A DNA stretch of 64,000 bases from Streptomyces sp. NBC_01142 (GTDB taxonomy: Bacteria > Actinomycetota > Actinomycetes > Streptomycetales > Streptomycetaceae). Below, one piece after another: positions 22,317-31,117 of the stretch. The notes below the pieces were generated by a model, which had not been told where the DNA came from, made no database searches, and saw only the letters and a list, made by a program, of their open reading frames with translations. The stretch lies in the NCBI RefSeq assembly GCF_026341125.1, contig NZ_JAPEOR010000002.1, positions 806,001 to 870,000 on the forward strand. Reading direction: 5' to 3'. The position numbers and the translations under genes were made by a program. How positions within the stretch are numbered: the first letter of the stretch is position 1; each line of letters starts with the position of its first letter.

Positions 22317-24115
22317 TGACCATGGCAACCACCACCATCGACACCACTGCCAAGGACACCACCGCCCCCGCACGCGGCCCCATCGCCCTGCCGCAGGGCG
22401 CAGCCCGTGCCCTCATCGTCGGCGGCTCCGTCCTCACCATCGCCAGCACGTTCCTGGCGTGGACCTGGACCTCCGCCTTCCCCGGTGATCTGACGGTCTA
22501 CGGCTACCCGGCCGGCCTGCAGATGCTCACCATCGTCGCCGCGGCCGTCAGCCTGCTCTTCGGGCTGAACCTGTGGAACGTACGCGGACTGGGTTGGGTC
22601 AACCCCGCCCGCGCCACCGCTCCGGTCTTCCTCGGCGCCCTGTCGGCGTTCGCGGTCGTCTGGTTCACGATGATCGCCATCGCGGTCGACCTCGGCGGTC
22701 TCGCCAACCTCGAGCCCGGCGGCTATGTCGCCGCGGTCGCCTCCCTGCTGCCGGTCATCGGCGCACTGGCGCTCCCCCACCCCGGGGACTCGTGGAAGGC
22801 GTACTTCAAGAAGCCCGACGGCATACCGGCCCCCGCCGGCACGCTCGCCCCCTGGGCCCAGCGGCTGATCATCACCGTGGTCACGGCCATCGGGCTCGTC
22901 GCCTTCACCTACGGACTCGGTGTCGACGACGAGGAGAGCGAGACCTTCATCGGCTTCCTGCTCCTGGTGGTCCTGACCTGCTGGGCGCTGTTCAGCGCGG
23001 GGCTCATCGAGCGCTTCTCCCATCTCAACGCCCTGCACCGGGGCTTCGCCACCTCGATGATCTTCATCGCCGCGGCGATCTTCCCCTTCACCCAGAGCGA
23101 TGACGCCACCGCCAACCTCGGCGTCAGCATCCTCATCTTCGGAACGGTCGCCCTCGGTCTCAACATCGTCGTCGGCCTCACCGGTCTCCTCGACCTCGGT
23201 TACGTCGCCTTCCTCGGTGTGGGCGCCTATGCCGCTGCCCTGGTCTCCGGCTCCGAGTTCTCCCGGTTCTCCGGCGTCCAGTTCCCCTTCTGGGCGGCCG
23301 CGCTGACCGGTATGGCGGCATCGCTGGTCTTCGGCGTACTGATCGGCGCCCCGACCCTGCGACTGCGCGGCGACTACCTCGCCATCGTGACGCTCGGCTT
23401 CGGTGAGATCTTCCGTATCGCCATCAACAACCTGGACGGCACCTCGGGACCGGACATCACCAACGGCCCCGACGGCATCGCCCAGATCCCCGACCTGGAG
23501 ATCTTCGGCTTCAACTTCGGGGCCGCGCACCAAGTCGCGGGCTTCACGCTCGGCCGGTTCGCGAACTACTTCTTCCTGATGCTGCTGATCACGGCGCTCG
23601 TGGTGCTGGTCTTCACCCGCGCCGCCAACTCCCGTATCGGCCGCTCCTGGATCGCGATCCGCGAGGACGAGACCGCCGCCACCGCCATGGGCATCAACGG
23701 CTTCCGCGTCAAGCTGATCGCCTTCGCGCTCGGCGCCTCGCTGGCCGGCCTCGCGGGCACGGTCAGCGCCCACGTCACCTATAGCGTGGTGCCCAACCCG
23801 TACATGTTCGCCGGAGCCGCTCCGCCCAACTCCGCCTTCCTCCTGGCTGCCGTCGTCCTCGGCGGCATGGGCACCGTCAGCGGCCCGATCCTCGGCGCCA
23901 CGCTGCTCTATCTGCTCCCGGAGAAGCTCGGCTTCCTCAAGGAGTACGAGCTCTTCGCCTTCGGTGTCGCGCTCGTCCTGCTGATGCGCTTCCGTCCCGA
24001 GGGCGTCATCGCCAACCGGCGCCGGCAGCTGGAATTCCATGAGACCGGGCAGCTCGACGTACCGGAACAAGGCCTGACGGAGAACACCGTCGGCGTCACC
24101 AAGTCAGGGGCGTGA
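22313..24115 (+). CDS. livM: branched-chain amino acid ABC transporter permease LivM with N-terminal membrane extension
   Basis: The last 380 residues of this 600-aa protein are a standard LivM permease (GLNIVVGLTGLLDLGYVAFLGVGAYAAAL, LRLRGDYLAIVTLGFGEI, GRSWIAIREDETAATAMGIN). The first 220 residues are an extra region with about six hydrophobic helices and conserved-looking acidic loops, not found in enteric LivM. Possible starts are GTG 22313, ATG 22316 and ATG 22322; I keep the first, which overlaps the livH stop. The role of the extension is unknown. Confidence 0.9.
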   Translation: MMTMATTTIDTTAKDTTAPARGPIALPQGAARALIVGGSVLTIASTFLAWTWTSAFPGDLTVYGYPAGLQMLTIVAAAVSLLFGLNLWNVRGLGWVNPARATAPVFLGALSAFAVVWFTMIAIAVDLGGLANLEPGGYVAAVASLLPVIGALALPHPGDSWKAYFKKPDGIPAPAGTLAPWAQRLIITVVTAIGLVAFTYGLGVDDEESETFIGFLLLVVLTCWALFSAGLIERFSHLNALHRGFATSMIFIAAAIFPFTQSDDATANLGVSILIFGTVALGLNIVVGLTGLLDLGYVAFLGVGAYAAALVSGSEFSRFSGVQFPFWAAALTGMAASLVFGVLIGAPTLRLRGDYLAIVTLGFGEIFRIAINNLDGTSGPDITNGPDGIAQIPDLEIFGFNFGAAHQVAGFTLGRFANYFFLMLLITALVVLVFTRAANSRIGRSWIAIREDETAATAMGINGFRVKLIAFALGASLAGLAGTVSAHVTYSVVPNPYMFAGAAPPNSAFLLAAVVLGGMGTVSGPILGATLLYLLPEKLGFLKEYELFAFGVALVLLMRFRPEGVIANRRRQLEFHETGQLDVPEQGLTENTVGVTKSGA

Positions 24116-25149
24116 CCACCATGACCACGGCCACGGCCACCACCGTCCTGCAGGCGTCCGGCGTCACCATGCGCTTCGGCGGCCTCACCGCCGTACGCTC
24201 CGTCGACCTCACCGTCAACAGCGGAGAGATCGTCGGCCTCATCGGGCCGAACGGCGCCGGCAAGACCACCTTCTTCAACTGCCTCACCGGCCTGTACGTC
24301 CCCACCGAGGGCAAGGTCAGCTACAAGGGCACCGTCCTGCCGCCCAGGCCCCACCTGGTCACCAAGGCAGGCATCGCCCGTACCTTCCAGAACATCAGGC
24401 TCTTCGCCAACATGACCGTCCTGGAGAACGTCCTCGTCGGACGCCACACCAGGACCAAGGAAGGTCTCTGGTCGGCGCTGCTGCGCGGCCCCGGCTTCAA
24501 GAAGGCCGAAGCCGCTTCGCGCGAACGCGCCATGGAGCTCCTGGAGTTCATCGGCCTGGAGCACAAGGCCGACCATCTCGCGCGCAACCTCCCCTACGGC
24601 GAACAGCGCAAGCTGGAGATCGCCCGGGCGATGGCGAGCGACCCCGGCCTGCTGCTCCTGGACGAGCCGACGGCCGGTATGAACCCTCAGGAGACACGGG
24701 CGACCGAGGAACTCGTCTTCGCCATCCGCGACAAGGGCATCGCCGTTCTCGTCATCGAGCACGACATGCGCTTCATCTTCAACCTCTGCGACCGCGTGGC
24801 CTGTCTGGTCCAGGGCGAGAAGCTCGTCGAGGGCACGGCCGACGTCGTCCAGGGTGACGAGCGCGTGGTCGCCGCCTACCTCGGAACGCCGTTCGAGGGC
24901 GCGCCGGGCGCGGAGGAGGTCGCCGAGGTGGAGGCCGCCGAGGCGGAAGCGGCTGCCGAGGCGAACGCCGCTGCCGAAACCGCCGAGGCAACCGCAGCCG
25001 AAGCGGCGGAAGCCGCGGATGCCCCGGATGCCCCCGAGGCTGCCGAGGCTGCCGAGGCGGAGAGCACCACAGACTCCACCAGCACCACCGACTCCACCAG
25101 CAAGACCGGCAGGACCAGCACCACCGGTTCGGAAGGGGACGCGTCATGA
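24112..25149 (+). CDS. livG: branched-chain amino acid ABC transporter ATP-binding protein LivG with Ala/Glu-rich tail
   Basis: The first 258 residues of this 345-aa protein form a normal LivG ATPase: Walker A GPNGAGKTTFF (near 45), Q-loop RTFQNIRLF, signature LPYGEQRKLEIARAM, Walker B LLLLDEPTAGMNP and the switch His in VIEHDMRF. From about residue 263 it continues with more than 80 residues of low-complexity Ala/Glu then Ser/Thr/Asp repeats, far beyond the family's usual 250-280 residues. The tail is probably disordered. GTG overlaps the livM stop (GTGA) and the gene ends overlapping livF (ATGA). Confidence 0.92.
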   Translation: MTTMTTATATTVLQASGVTMRFGGLTAVRSVDLTVNSGEIVGLIGPNGAGKTTFFNCLTGLYVPTEGKVSYKGTVLPPRPHLVTKAGIARTFQNIRLFANMTVLENVLVGRHTRTKEGLWSALLRGPGFKKAEAASRERAMELLEFIGLEHKADHLARNLPYGEQRKLEIARAMASDPGLLLLDEPTAGMNPQETRATEELVFAIRDKGIAVLVIEHDMRFIFNLCDRVACLVQGEKLVEGTADVVQGDERVVAAYLGTPFEGAPGAEEVAEVEAAEAEAAAEANAAAETAEATAAEAAEAADAPDAPEAAEAAEAESTTDSTSTTDSTSKTGRTSTTGSEGDAS

Positions 25150-25862
25150 CCGCCCTCCTCGAGGTCGAGGACCTCAAGGTCGCCTACGGCAAGATCGAGG
25201 CCGTCAAGGGCATCTCCTTCAGCGTCGAGGCCGGCCAGGTCGTCACCCTCATCGGCACCAACGGTGCGGGCAAGACCACCACCCTGCGGACGCTGTCCGG
25301 GCTCCTCAAGCCGTCCGGCGGCAGGATCACCTTCGACGGCAAACCGCTGAGCGGAATCCCGGCCCACAAGATCGTGTCACTGGGTCTGGCCCACTCCCCC
25401 GAAGGCCGGCACATCTTCCCGCGCCTCACGATCGCCGAGAACCTCCAGCTCGGAGCGTTCCTGCGGACGGACAAGGCGGGTATCGAGAAGGACATCCAGC
25501 GCGCCTACGACCTCTTCCCCATTCTGGGAGAGCGCCGTAAGCAGGCCGCGGGCACCCTCTCGGGCGGCGAGCAGCAGATGCTGGCGATGGGACGCGCGCT
25601 CATGTCCCAGCCCAAGCTCCTGATGCTCGACGAGCCGTCGATGGGCCTCTCCCCGATCATGATGCAGAAGATCCTGGAGACCATCGTCGAGCTCAAGTCG
25701 CAGGGCACCACCATTCTGCTCGTCGAGCAGAACGCCCAGGCGGCCCTCTCCCTCGCGGACGAGGCGCACGTCATGGAGGTCGGCACCATCAAGCTCTCGG
25801 GCCCCGGCCACGAGCTGCTCCACGACGAGTCCGTCCGCAAGACGTACCTCGGCGAGGACTGA
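25146..25862 (+). CDS. livF: branched-chain amino acid ABC transporter ATP-binding protein LivF
   Basis: This 238-aa ATPase has Walker A GTNGAGKTTTLRTL, the LivF-specific SLGLAHSPEGRHIFPRLT, signature LSGGEQQMLAMGRAL and Walker B LLMLDEPSMGLSP. It pairs with LivG to power the LivHM permease. It is the last gene of the operon, translationally coupled to livG, and a terminator follows. Confidence 0.95.
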   Translation: MTALLEVEDLKVAYGKIEAVKGISFSVEAGQVVTLIGTNGAGKTTTLRTLSGLLKPSGGRITFDGKPLSGIPAHKIVSLGLAHSPEGRHIFPRLTIAENLQLGAFLRTDKAGIEKDIQRAYDLFPILGERRKQAAGTLSGGEQQMLAMGRALMSQPKLLMLDEPSMGLSPIMMQKILETIVELKSQGTTILLVEQNAQAALSLADEAHVMEVGTIKLSGPGHELLHDESVRKTYLGED

Positions 25863-25878
25863 GCCGCACACACGAGGA

Positions 25879-25913
25879 GGCCCGCATCCCGGTCACGGGG
25901 TGCGGGCCTTCTT
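25879..25913. terminator. terminator after the liv operon, between convergent genes
   Basis: GGCCCGCATCCCG (25879-25891) pairs with CGGGGTGCGGGCC (25896-25908) through 12 Watson-Crick pairs and one G-T wobble. TTCTT follows on the plus strand. It lies between the convergent liv operon and ANTAR regulator gene, and may serve both. Confidence 0.8.
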
Positions 25914-25938
25914 CGTACGCGTACGAGAGCGGTCCGGG

Positions 25939-26592
25939 CTACTCGCCCTTCGCGTTCTTCTTCTCCTCGGCGTCCTCGATGACCGCCTCCGCGACCTGCT
26001 GCATCGACAGCCGCCGGTCCATCGAGGTCTTCTGGATCCAGCGGAACGCGGCCGGCTCGGTGAGCCCGTACTGCGTCTGCAGAATGCTCTTCGCCCGGTC
26101 GACCAGCTTGCGCGTCTCCAGTCGCTGCGAGAGGTCCGCGACCTCCTGCTCCAGCGCCTTGAGCTCGGTGAAGCGGGACACGGCCATCTCGATGGCCGGC
26201 ACCACGTCGCTCTTGCTGAACGGCTTCACCAGGTACGCCATGGCTCCGGCGTCCCGGGCCCGCTCGACCAGGTCGCGCTGCGAGAACGCGGTGAGCATCA
26301 GGACGGGCGCGATGGACTCCTCGGCGATCTTCTCGGCCGCGGAGATTCCGTCGAGGACGGGCATCTTCACATCGAGGATGACCAGATCGGGGCGGTGCTC
26401 ACGGGCGAGCTCGACGGCCCGCTGGCCGTCACCTGCCTCGCCGACTACCGCGTATCCCTCTTCCTCGAGCATCTCTTTGAGGTCGAGCCGGATGAGGGCC
26501 TCGTCCTCGGCGATGACGACGCGGGTCGTCAGCGGCGGGACGTGCGACTTGTCGTCATCGGCGACGGGCTGGGGCGACTCGGGGGCGGTCAC
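25939..26592 (-). CDS. pdtaR: ANTAR-domain response regulator (PdtaR type)
   Basis: This 217-aa protein has a receiver domain (about residues 22-140) with the acidic pocket IAEDEAL and phospho-acceptor Asp in VILDVKMP (D74), then a linker helix and an ANTAR RNA-binding domain (about 150-205, LVDRAKSILQTQYGLTEPAAFRWIQKTSMD). Phosphorylated ANTAR proteins bind paired hairpins in mRNAs and prevent termination. The family's usual partner is a PdtaS-type histidine kinase, not encoded here. I prefer the GTG at 26592 (GAGGAG five bases upstream); ATG 26604 or 26658 would lengthen it. Confidence 0.9.
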   Translation of the reverse strand: MTAPESPQPVADDDKSHVPPLTTRVVIAEDEALIRLDLKEMLEEEGYAVVGEAGDGQRAVELAREHRPDLVILDVKMPVLDGISAAEKIAEESIAPVLMLTAFSQRDLVERARDAGAMAYLVKPFSKSDVVPAIEMAVSRFTELKALEQEVADLSQRLETRKLVDRAKSILQTQYGLTEPAAFRWIQKTSMDRRLSMQQVAEAVIEDAEEKKNAKGE

Positions 26593-26691
26593 GGTGCTCC
26601 TCATTCCAAGGCAGGGTGCTCCCCATGAGCCTACCCAGCTCCTGTATGGTTGGGACACGAAGGGTCTTCTTCATCCTTCGTTTCCAAGGGC

Positions 26692-26764
26692 GCCCCGGTA
26701 GCCCAGCGGTAGAGGCAATGGTCTCAAACACCATCCAGCGTGGGTTCGAATCCCACCCGGGGTA
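26692..26764 (+). tRNA. tRNA with CAA anticodon (Leu by codon), short variable loop
   Basis: A 73-nt cloverleaf folds cleanly. The acceptor stem is GCCCCGG/CCGGGGT with a G-T first pair and discriminator A. The D arm contains GG, and the anticodon stem ATGGT/ACCAT has loop CTCAAAC, giving anticodon CAA. A five-base variable loop and T arm GTGGG-TTCGAAT-CCCAC complete it. CCA is not encoded. CAA reads UUG (Leu), yet bacterial leucine tRNAs normally have a long variable arm. The identity is therefore odd and should be treated with care. Confidence 0.88.
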
Positions 26765-26791
26765 CTTTCCCTCACTTTCCAAGGTCACGAC

Positions 26792-26817
26792 TGAGGCCCC
26801 TCTTCAGAGGGGCCTCA
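26792..26817. terminator. hairpin between the tRNA gene and pyk
   Basis: TGAGGCCCCTCT (26792-26803) and AGAGGGGCCTCA (26806-26817) form a perfect inverted repeat with almost no loop. It ends six bases from the pyk stop and 28 bases after the tRNA, so it can terminate both convergent transcripts. Confidence 0.75.
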
Positions 26818-26822
26818 CTGCG

Positions 26823-28256
26823 TTACCGGGTGGTTTCTTCCTCACCGATGTGGTGAACCCGGACGAGGTTGGTCGAGCCGGCAACCCCGGGCGGGGAGCC
26901 GGCCGTGATGACCACGATGTCGCCCTTCTTGCAGCGGCCGATCTTCAGCAGTTCCTCGTCGACCTGCGCGACCATGGCATCGGTCGAACCGACCTGCGGG
27001 CCGAGGAAGGTCTCCACGCCCCAGGTGAGGTTGAGCTGGGAGCGGGTGGCCGCGTCCGGGGTGAAGGCCAGCAGCGGGATCGGCGAGCGGTAGCGGGACA
27101 GCCGCTTGACGGTGTCGCCGGACTGGGTGAAGGCGACGAGGAACTTGGCGCCGAGGAAATCGCCCATCTCCGCCGCCGCCCGCGCCACCGCGCCGCCCTG
27201 CGTGCGGGGCTTGTTGCGCTCGGTCAGCGGCGGCAGGCCCTTGGCCAGGACATCCTCCTCGGCCGCCTCGACGATGCGGCTCATCGTCCGCACCGTCTCG
27301 ACGGGGTACTTGCCGACACTCGTCTCGCCGGAGAGCATCACGGCGTCGGTGCCGTCCATGACGGCGTTGGCGACGTCGGAGGCCTCGGCGCGTGTGGGAC
27401 GGGAGTTGTCGATCATCGAGTCGAGCATCTGCGTGGCGACGATGACCGGCTTGGCGTTGCGCTTGGCGAGTTTGATCGCCCGCTTCTGGACGATCGGCAC
27501 CTGCTCGAGGGGCATTTCGACGCCCAGGTCGCCGCGGGCGACCATGATCCCGTCGAAGGCGGCCACGATGTCGTCGATGTTCTCGACGGCCTGGGGCTTT
27601 TCGACCTTGGCGATGACGGGGAGGCGGCGGCCCTCCTCCTTCATGATGTGCAGGACGTCCTCGATGTCGCGTCCGCTGCGTACGAAGGAGAGCGCGATGA
27701 TGTCGGCGCCGGTACGCAGGGCCCAGCGGAGGTCTTCGATGTCCTTCTCGGAGAGGGCGGGGACGGACACGGCCACGCCGGGCAGGTTCAGCCCCTTGTG
27801 GTCGGAGACCATGCCGCCTTCGACGACCGTGGTGTGCACGCGGGGGCCGTCGACCGCGGTGACTTCGAGGGCGACCTTGCCGTCGTCGACCAGAATGCGC
27901 TCGCCGGTGGTCACATCGGAGGCAAGGCCCCGGTAAGTGGTCCCGCAGGTATGACGGTCGCCTTCGGTCTCTTCGACCGTGATGGTGAATTCATCACCGC
28001 GTTCAAGCAGTACGGGGCCTTCGCGAAAGCGTCCGAGGCGAATCTTCGGACCTTGAAGGTCGGCGAGGATGCCGACACTGCGGCCGGTCTCGTCGGAAGC
28101 CTTGCGTACACGGTGGTAGCGCTCCTCGTGCTCGGCATAGGTGCCGTGGCTGAGGTTGAAGCGGGCGATGTCCATTCCGGCTTCGACCAGTGCCTTGATC
28201 TGGTCGTATGTGTCGGTGGCGGGCCCCAGGGTACAGACGATCTTTGCTCGGCGCAT
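26823..28256 (-). CDS. pyk: pyruvate kinase
   Basis: This 477-aa glycolytic enzyme converts phosphoenolpyruvate and ADP to pyruvate and ATP. Family motifs are clear: AKIVCTLGPATDTYDQI at the start, ARFNLSHG, DLQGPKIRLG, the active-site segment VIAKVEKPQAVENIDDIV, FDGIMVARGDLGVEMP, and the signature TRAEASDVANAVMDGTDAVMLSGETSVGKYP. The length is typical of bacterial type-II enzymes. It is a single-gene unit with its own upstream region (28257-28350). Confidence 0.97.
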   Translation of the reverse strand: MRRAKIVCTLGPATDTYDQIKALVEAGMDIARFNLSHGTYAEHEERYHRVRKASDETGRSVGILADLQGPKIRLGRFREGPVLLERGDEFTITVEETEGDRHTCGTTYRGLASDVTTGERILVDDGKVALEVTAVDGPRVHTTVVEGGMVSDHKGLNLPGVAVSVPALSEKDIEDLRWALRTGADIIALSFVRSGRDIEDVLHIMKEEGRRLPVIAKVEKPQAVENIDDIVAAFDGIMVARGDLGVEMPLEQVPIVQKRAIKLAKRNAKPVIVATQMLDSMIDNSRPTRAEASDVANAVMDGTDAVMLSGETSVGKYPVETVRTMSRIVEAAEEDVLAKGLPPLTERNKPRTQGGAVARAAAEMGDFLGAKFLVAFTQSGDTVKRLSRYRSPIPLLAFTPDAATRSQLNLTWGVETFLGPQVGSTDAMVAQVDEELLKIGRCKKGDIVVITAGSPPGVAGSTNLVRVHHIGEEETTR

Positions 28257-28350
28257 GCTTCGAGCCTACGGCTTACCGGCCGGTAGAGAATTGGCTGCGC
28301 ATGACGACTCAACAACCTTTACATGAAAGGTTATTGACAAGTGTTGAATT

Positions 28351-28395
28351 GTGCGCGGGGGTGCTCCGATGAGCATATGGAACGCCCCCGCGCAC
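28351..28395 (-). terminator. terminator after the sigma factor gene
   Basis: GTGCGCGGGGG (28351-28361) pairs perfectly with CCCCCGCGCAC (28385-28395) around a 23-nt loop. It lies 24 bp past the sigma factor stop and separates that gene from the pyk promoter region. Confidence 0.65.
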
Positions 28396-28419
28396 GGGGC
28401 CGGCGCAATTCCGTGCGGA

Positions 28420-29340
28420 TCATGACAGGTATCCGCGCAGCGCCCGGGCGCGCGAGGGGTGCCGCAGCTTGGACATGGTCTTGGCCTCTATCTGACGGAT
28501 GCGCTCACGGGTGACTCCGTAGACCTTGCCGATCTCGTCCAGGGTGCGGGGCTCGTCGCCGTCGAGCCCGTACCGCAGGGAGATGACACCGGCCTCGCGC
28601 TCGGTGAACTCGGCGAGGACGGCGCGCAGATGGCCCCGCAGGAGCTCCGCGCCGACGAGGTCCTCGGGGGCGGGAGTGGTGGTGTCCTCGATGAGGTCAC
28701 CCAGTTCGGCGTCGCCGACGGCATCACCGAGGGGGGTGTGGAGGGAGACGGGAGCCCGGTCGTACCCCTGGATGCGGGTGACTCTCTCCTCGGCGACGTC
28801 GAGGGCGGTGGCGAGTTCGGCGGTGGTGGGGTTGCGGCCGAGGAGGGTGATCAGCTCGCGCCGGACGCGGGCGAGCCGGTTGATCTCCTCGACCATGTGG
28901 ACGGGAACGCGGATGGTGCGGGCCTGGTCCGCCAGCGCGCGGCCGACGGCCTGCTTGATCCACCAGGTGGCGTACGTGGAGAGCTTGAAGCCCTTGGCGG
29001 GGTCGAACTTCTCGATGGCGCGCAGCAGTCCGAGGTTGCCTTCCTGGATGAGGTCGAGGAAGAGCATGCCGCGGCCGGTGTAGCGCTTGGCGATGGAGAC
29101 GACGAGCCGGAGGTTGGCCTCCAGCATGTGGTTCTTGGCGCGCCGGCCGTCCAGCGAGGTGCGCTCGAGGCCGGGGGTGGGGATGCCGGTGGCGGCGATC
29201 TCCTCCTCCGCGCGCACTCCGGCCTGGACCCGCTCACCGAGCCGGACCTCCTGCTCGGCGGTGAGCAGCGGGATGCGGCCGATCTGCTTGAGGTAGTCGC
29301 GGGTCTGGTCGGTGGCGGGGGCGGTGAGTGCTGCGGGCAA
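28420..29340 (-). CDS. RNA polymerase sigma factor, RpoD/group 2 family (Hrd-like)
   Basis: This 306-aa sigma-70 relative lacks region 1.1. Region 1.2 ([21 protein letters not shown]), region 2 ([51 protein letters not shown]), region 3 ([14 protein letters not shown]) and region 4.2 ([30 protein letters not shown]) are all intact. The near-consensus 2.4 and 4.2 helices suggest HrdB-like promoters. Which Hrd protein it corresponds to cannot be decided by eye. The start is TTG at 29340 with GAGAGG seven bases before. It is divergent from a TetR gene across an AT-rich, repeat-bearing region. Confidence 0.93.
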   Translation of the reverse strand: MPAALTAPATDQTRDYLKQIGRIPLLTAEQEVRLGERVQAGVRAEEEIAATGIPTPGLERTSLDGRRAKNHMLEANLRLVVSIAKRYTGRGMLFLDLIQEGNLGLLRAIEKFDPAKGFKLSTYATWWIKQAVGRALADQARTIRVPVHMVEEINRLARVRRELITLLGRNPTTAELATALDVAEERVTRIQGYDRAPVSLHTPLGDAVGDAELGDLIEDTTTPAPEDLVGAELLRGHLRAVLAEFTEREAGVISLRYGLDGDEPRTLDEIGKVYGVTRERIRQIEAKTMSKLRHPSRARALRGYLS

Positions 29341-29364
29341 GTCGGTGCCTCTCGTCGCGACTGA

Positions 29365-29421
29365 TTAGGTTGGGCATAAATTTAGGTTGAGCCCACGACT
29401 TATGTCAAGCATAATTTTAGG
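29365..29421. promoter_or_regulatory. AT-rich direct repeats between the sigma factor and TetR genes
   Basis: GCATAAATTTAGG (29374-29386) recurs as GCATAATTTTAGG (29409-29421), 35 bp apart, and TTAGGTTG occurs at 29365-29372 and 29382-29389. These A/T-rich words stand out in a GC-rich chromosome. TetR regulators usually bind their own divergent promoter, so these are candidate operators for the adjacent TetR protein. Confidence 0.5.
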
Positions 29422-29446
29422 ACCGGCCTATGAGAAGGTGGATCCC

Positions 29447-30139
29447 ATGAGCGCACAACCCCTGCGGGAGCAGAAGAAGAAGCAGACCCGGCAGGCGATC
29501 TCGGACGCGGCGACAGGGCTGTTCATCGAGCGCGGCTTCGACCGGGTGACGATCGCGGACGTCGCGGCGGCCGCTGGCGTGGCGAAGATGACGGTCACCA
29601 ACTACTTCCCGCGCAAGGAAGATCTCGTACTGGATCTGAGCGAGGCGTTCGTCTCCGGTCCCGCCCGGGTGGTGGCCGCACGGCCGGCCGGGGTCTCGCC
29701 ACTGGAAGCGCTGCGGGACGACTATCTGGCTGCGGTGCGGAAGCAGGACCCGGTGATCGGCTTCTCCGGGGAGCCGTTCGCGCGGATGATCGTGGACAGC
29801 CCGGTGCTGCTGGCACGGCTGCGGGAGTTCCACGAGCAACGGGAGGCCGCGCTGGCCGAGCAGCTGGGCGCGGAGGCGGGCGCGCGGGCCGGCACGGGCG
29901 GAGCATGGGGGGATCCACAGGCCCCAAAGGACGCAGAGGACCCGGAGGGCATCACATGCCGGGCGGTGGCGGCCCAGTTGGGAGCCGCGCTGCGCGTGCT
30001 CTTCGGGTGTCTGCTGGAGCGGACGCTCACCGGCGGGAGCAATGCGGAGATCGCCGCGCCCCATGAGGCCGAGGCGCGGCGGGTCTTCGAGCTGCTGGAG
30101 CCCTCGCTCGCAAGGTGCTGTCCGGTCGATCGGGCCTGA
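29447..30139 (+). CDS. TetR-family transcriptional regulator
   Basis: This 230-aa protein has an N-terminal TetR helix-turn-helix (about residues 12-58: KKQTRQAISDAATGLFIERGFDRVTIADVAAAAGVAKMTVTNYF pattern) and a diverged ligand domain. The middle contains a low-complexity insert (AGARAGTGGAWGDPQAPKDAEDPEG region). I placed the start at the ATG at 29447 (MSAQPLREQKKK) with GAAGG eight bases before. Its likely targets are itself and the divergent sigma factor gene. The ligand is unknown. Confidence 0.88.
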   Translation: MSAQPLREQKKKQTRQAISDAATGLFIERGFDRVTIADVAAAAGVAKMTVTNYFPRKEDLVLDLSEAFVSGPARVVAARPAGVSPLEALRDDYLAAVRKQDPVIGFSGEPFARMIVDSPVLLARLREFHEQREAALAEQLGAEAGARAGTGGAWGDPQAPKDAEDPEGITCRAVAAQLGAALRVLFGCLLERTLTGGSNAEIAAPHEAEARRVFELLEPSLARCCPVDRA

Positions 30140-30246
30140 TCGGTGCGCGGCGCCCGGCGAGGGGGGCACCGTGCCGGACCCGCGAGCCCGGCAGGACCGG
30201 CCGGAAAGGAACCCGCCAGGCCCCCGACAGGAGAACCGGACAGGGC

Positions 30247-30957
30247 CTACAGCTGCGGCGGGGTCATCGTAAAGCGGGCGTTGACCTGGGCGTAGACCGT
30301 CTGGCGCTGGGGCTCCAGATCGAGGGCCGGGGCCATCTCGGCGGCTTCGGCGCCGTACGCGGCCATGCGCATGCCGCCCAGCGCCGGAGGCCCGTCGTAC
30401 GCAACGGCGTTCTCCGCGCCCAGATCGGCCAGTTCGACCAGGGCCGCCAGCTGTGCGCCCAGCGCCTCTGCGTATTCGCGGGCGCGCTGGACGGCTTCCT
30501 TCACCGCCTGGCGGCGGGCCTCGCCGTGGGCCGGGGAATCGGGACGCAGCGCCCACCAGGGGCCGTCGACGCGGGTCAGCTCCAGGTCCGCGAGGCGGGT
30601 GGTGAGTTCGCCGAGGGCGGTGAAGTCCCCGAGCTCGGCGGTGATGTGGACCCGGCCGTGGTACGCACGGATGCGTTCGCCGCGGCCGTGCCGGGTGAGC
30701 TCGGGACTGATGGAGAACGCCCCTGTCTCCAGCTTCTCCACGGAGTCGCCGTAGGACTTGATCAGGTCCAGGACGGCTGAGTTGCGGCGGGTGAGGTCCT
30801 CCAGCGCGCTGCGCCGGTCCGTGCCGCGCGCGCTGACCGCGACGCCGATCCTGGCGATCTCCGGGTCGAACTCCAGGCGCGCCTCCCCGCGTACGGCGAC
30901 CCGGGGTGTCTCCGGAGTGCCGTACGGCGCGGGGGTGGCGGATGCGTCGGTGGTCAC
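30247..30957 (-). CDS. SIMPL domain (DUF541) protein
   Basis: This 236-aa protein is of the SIMPL/DUF541 family. It starts with RVAVRGEARLEFDPEIARIGVAVSARG and continues with the family's alternating strand/helix pattern (RAYHGRVHITAELGDFTALGELTTRLADL). No signal peptide is visible, whereas many family members are exported. Function is not established. The GTG start at 30957 follows GGGAG at about eight bases. It is divergent from the 5'-nucleotidase gene. Confidence 0.83.
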   Translation of the reverse strand: MTTDASATPAPYGTPETPRVAVRGEARLEFDPEIARIGVAVSARGTDRRSALEDLTRRNSAVLDLIKSYGDSVEKLETGAFSISPELTRHGRGERIRAYHGRVHITAELGDFTALGELTTRLADLELTRVDGPWWALRPDSPAHGEARRQAVKEAVQRAREYAEALGAQLAALVELADLGAENAVAYDGPPALGGMRMAAYGAEAAEMAPALDLEPQRQTVYAQVNARFTMTPPQL

Positions 30958-31117
30958 GGAAAGCTCCCTCGTACGTCCTTGGGCAGTCGTCCCGGACACT
31001 CTCGCATCCGCGCAGGACAACCGGCAGACACCAGATCGAAACCCGCGAGGGGTGTTGCCGGATGATGCTCCTGCGCCAGAATCTACGCGCGTTGTGCACC
31101 GAAACGAGGGAGACGAA

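Noticed and set aside
30140..30246. Terminator or small RNA between the TetR and SIMPL genes
   Set aside because: No stable inverted repeat or conserved-looking element was seen in this 107-bp gap.
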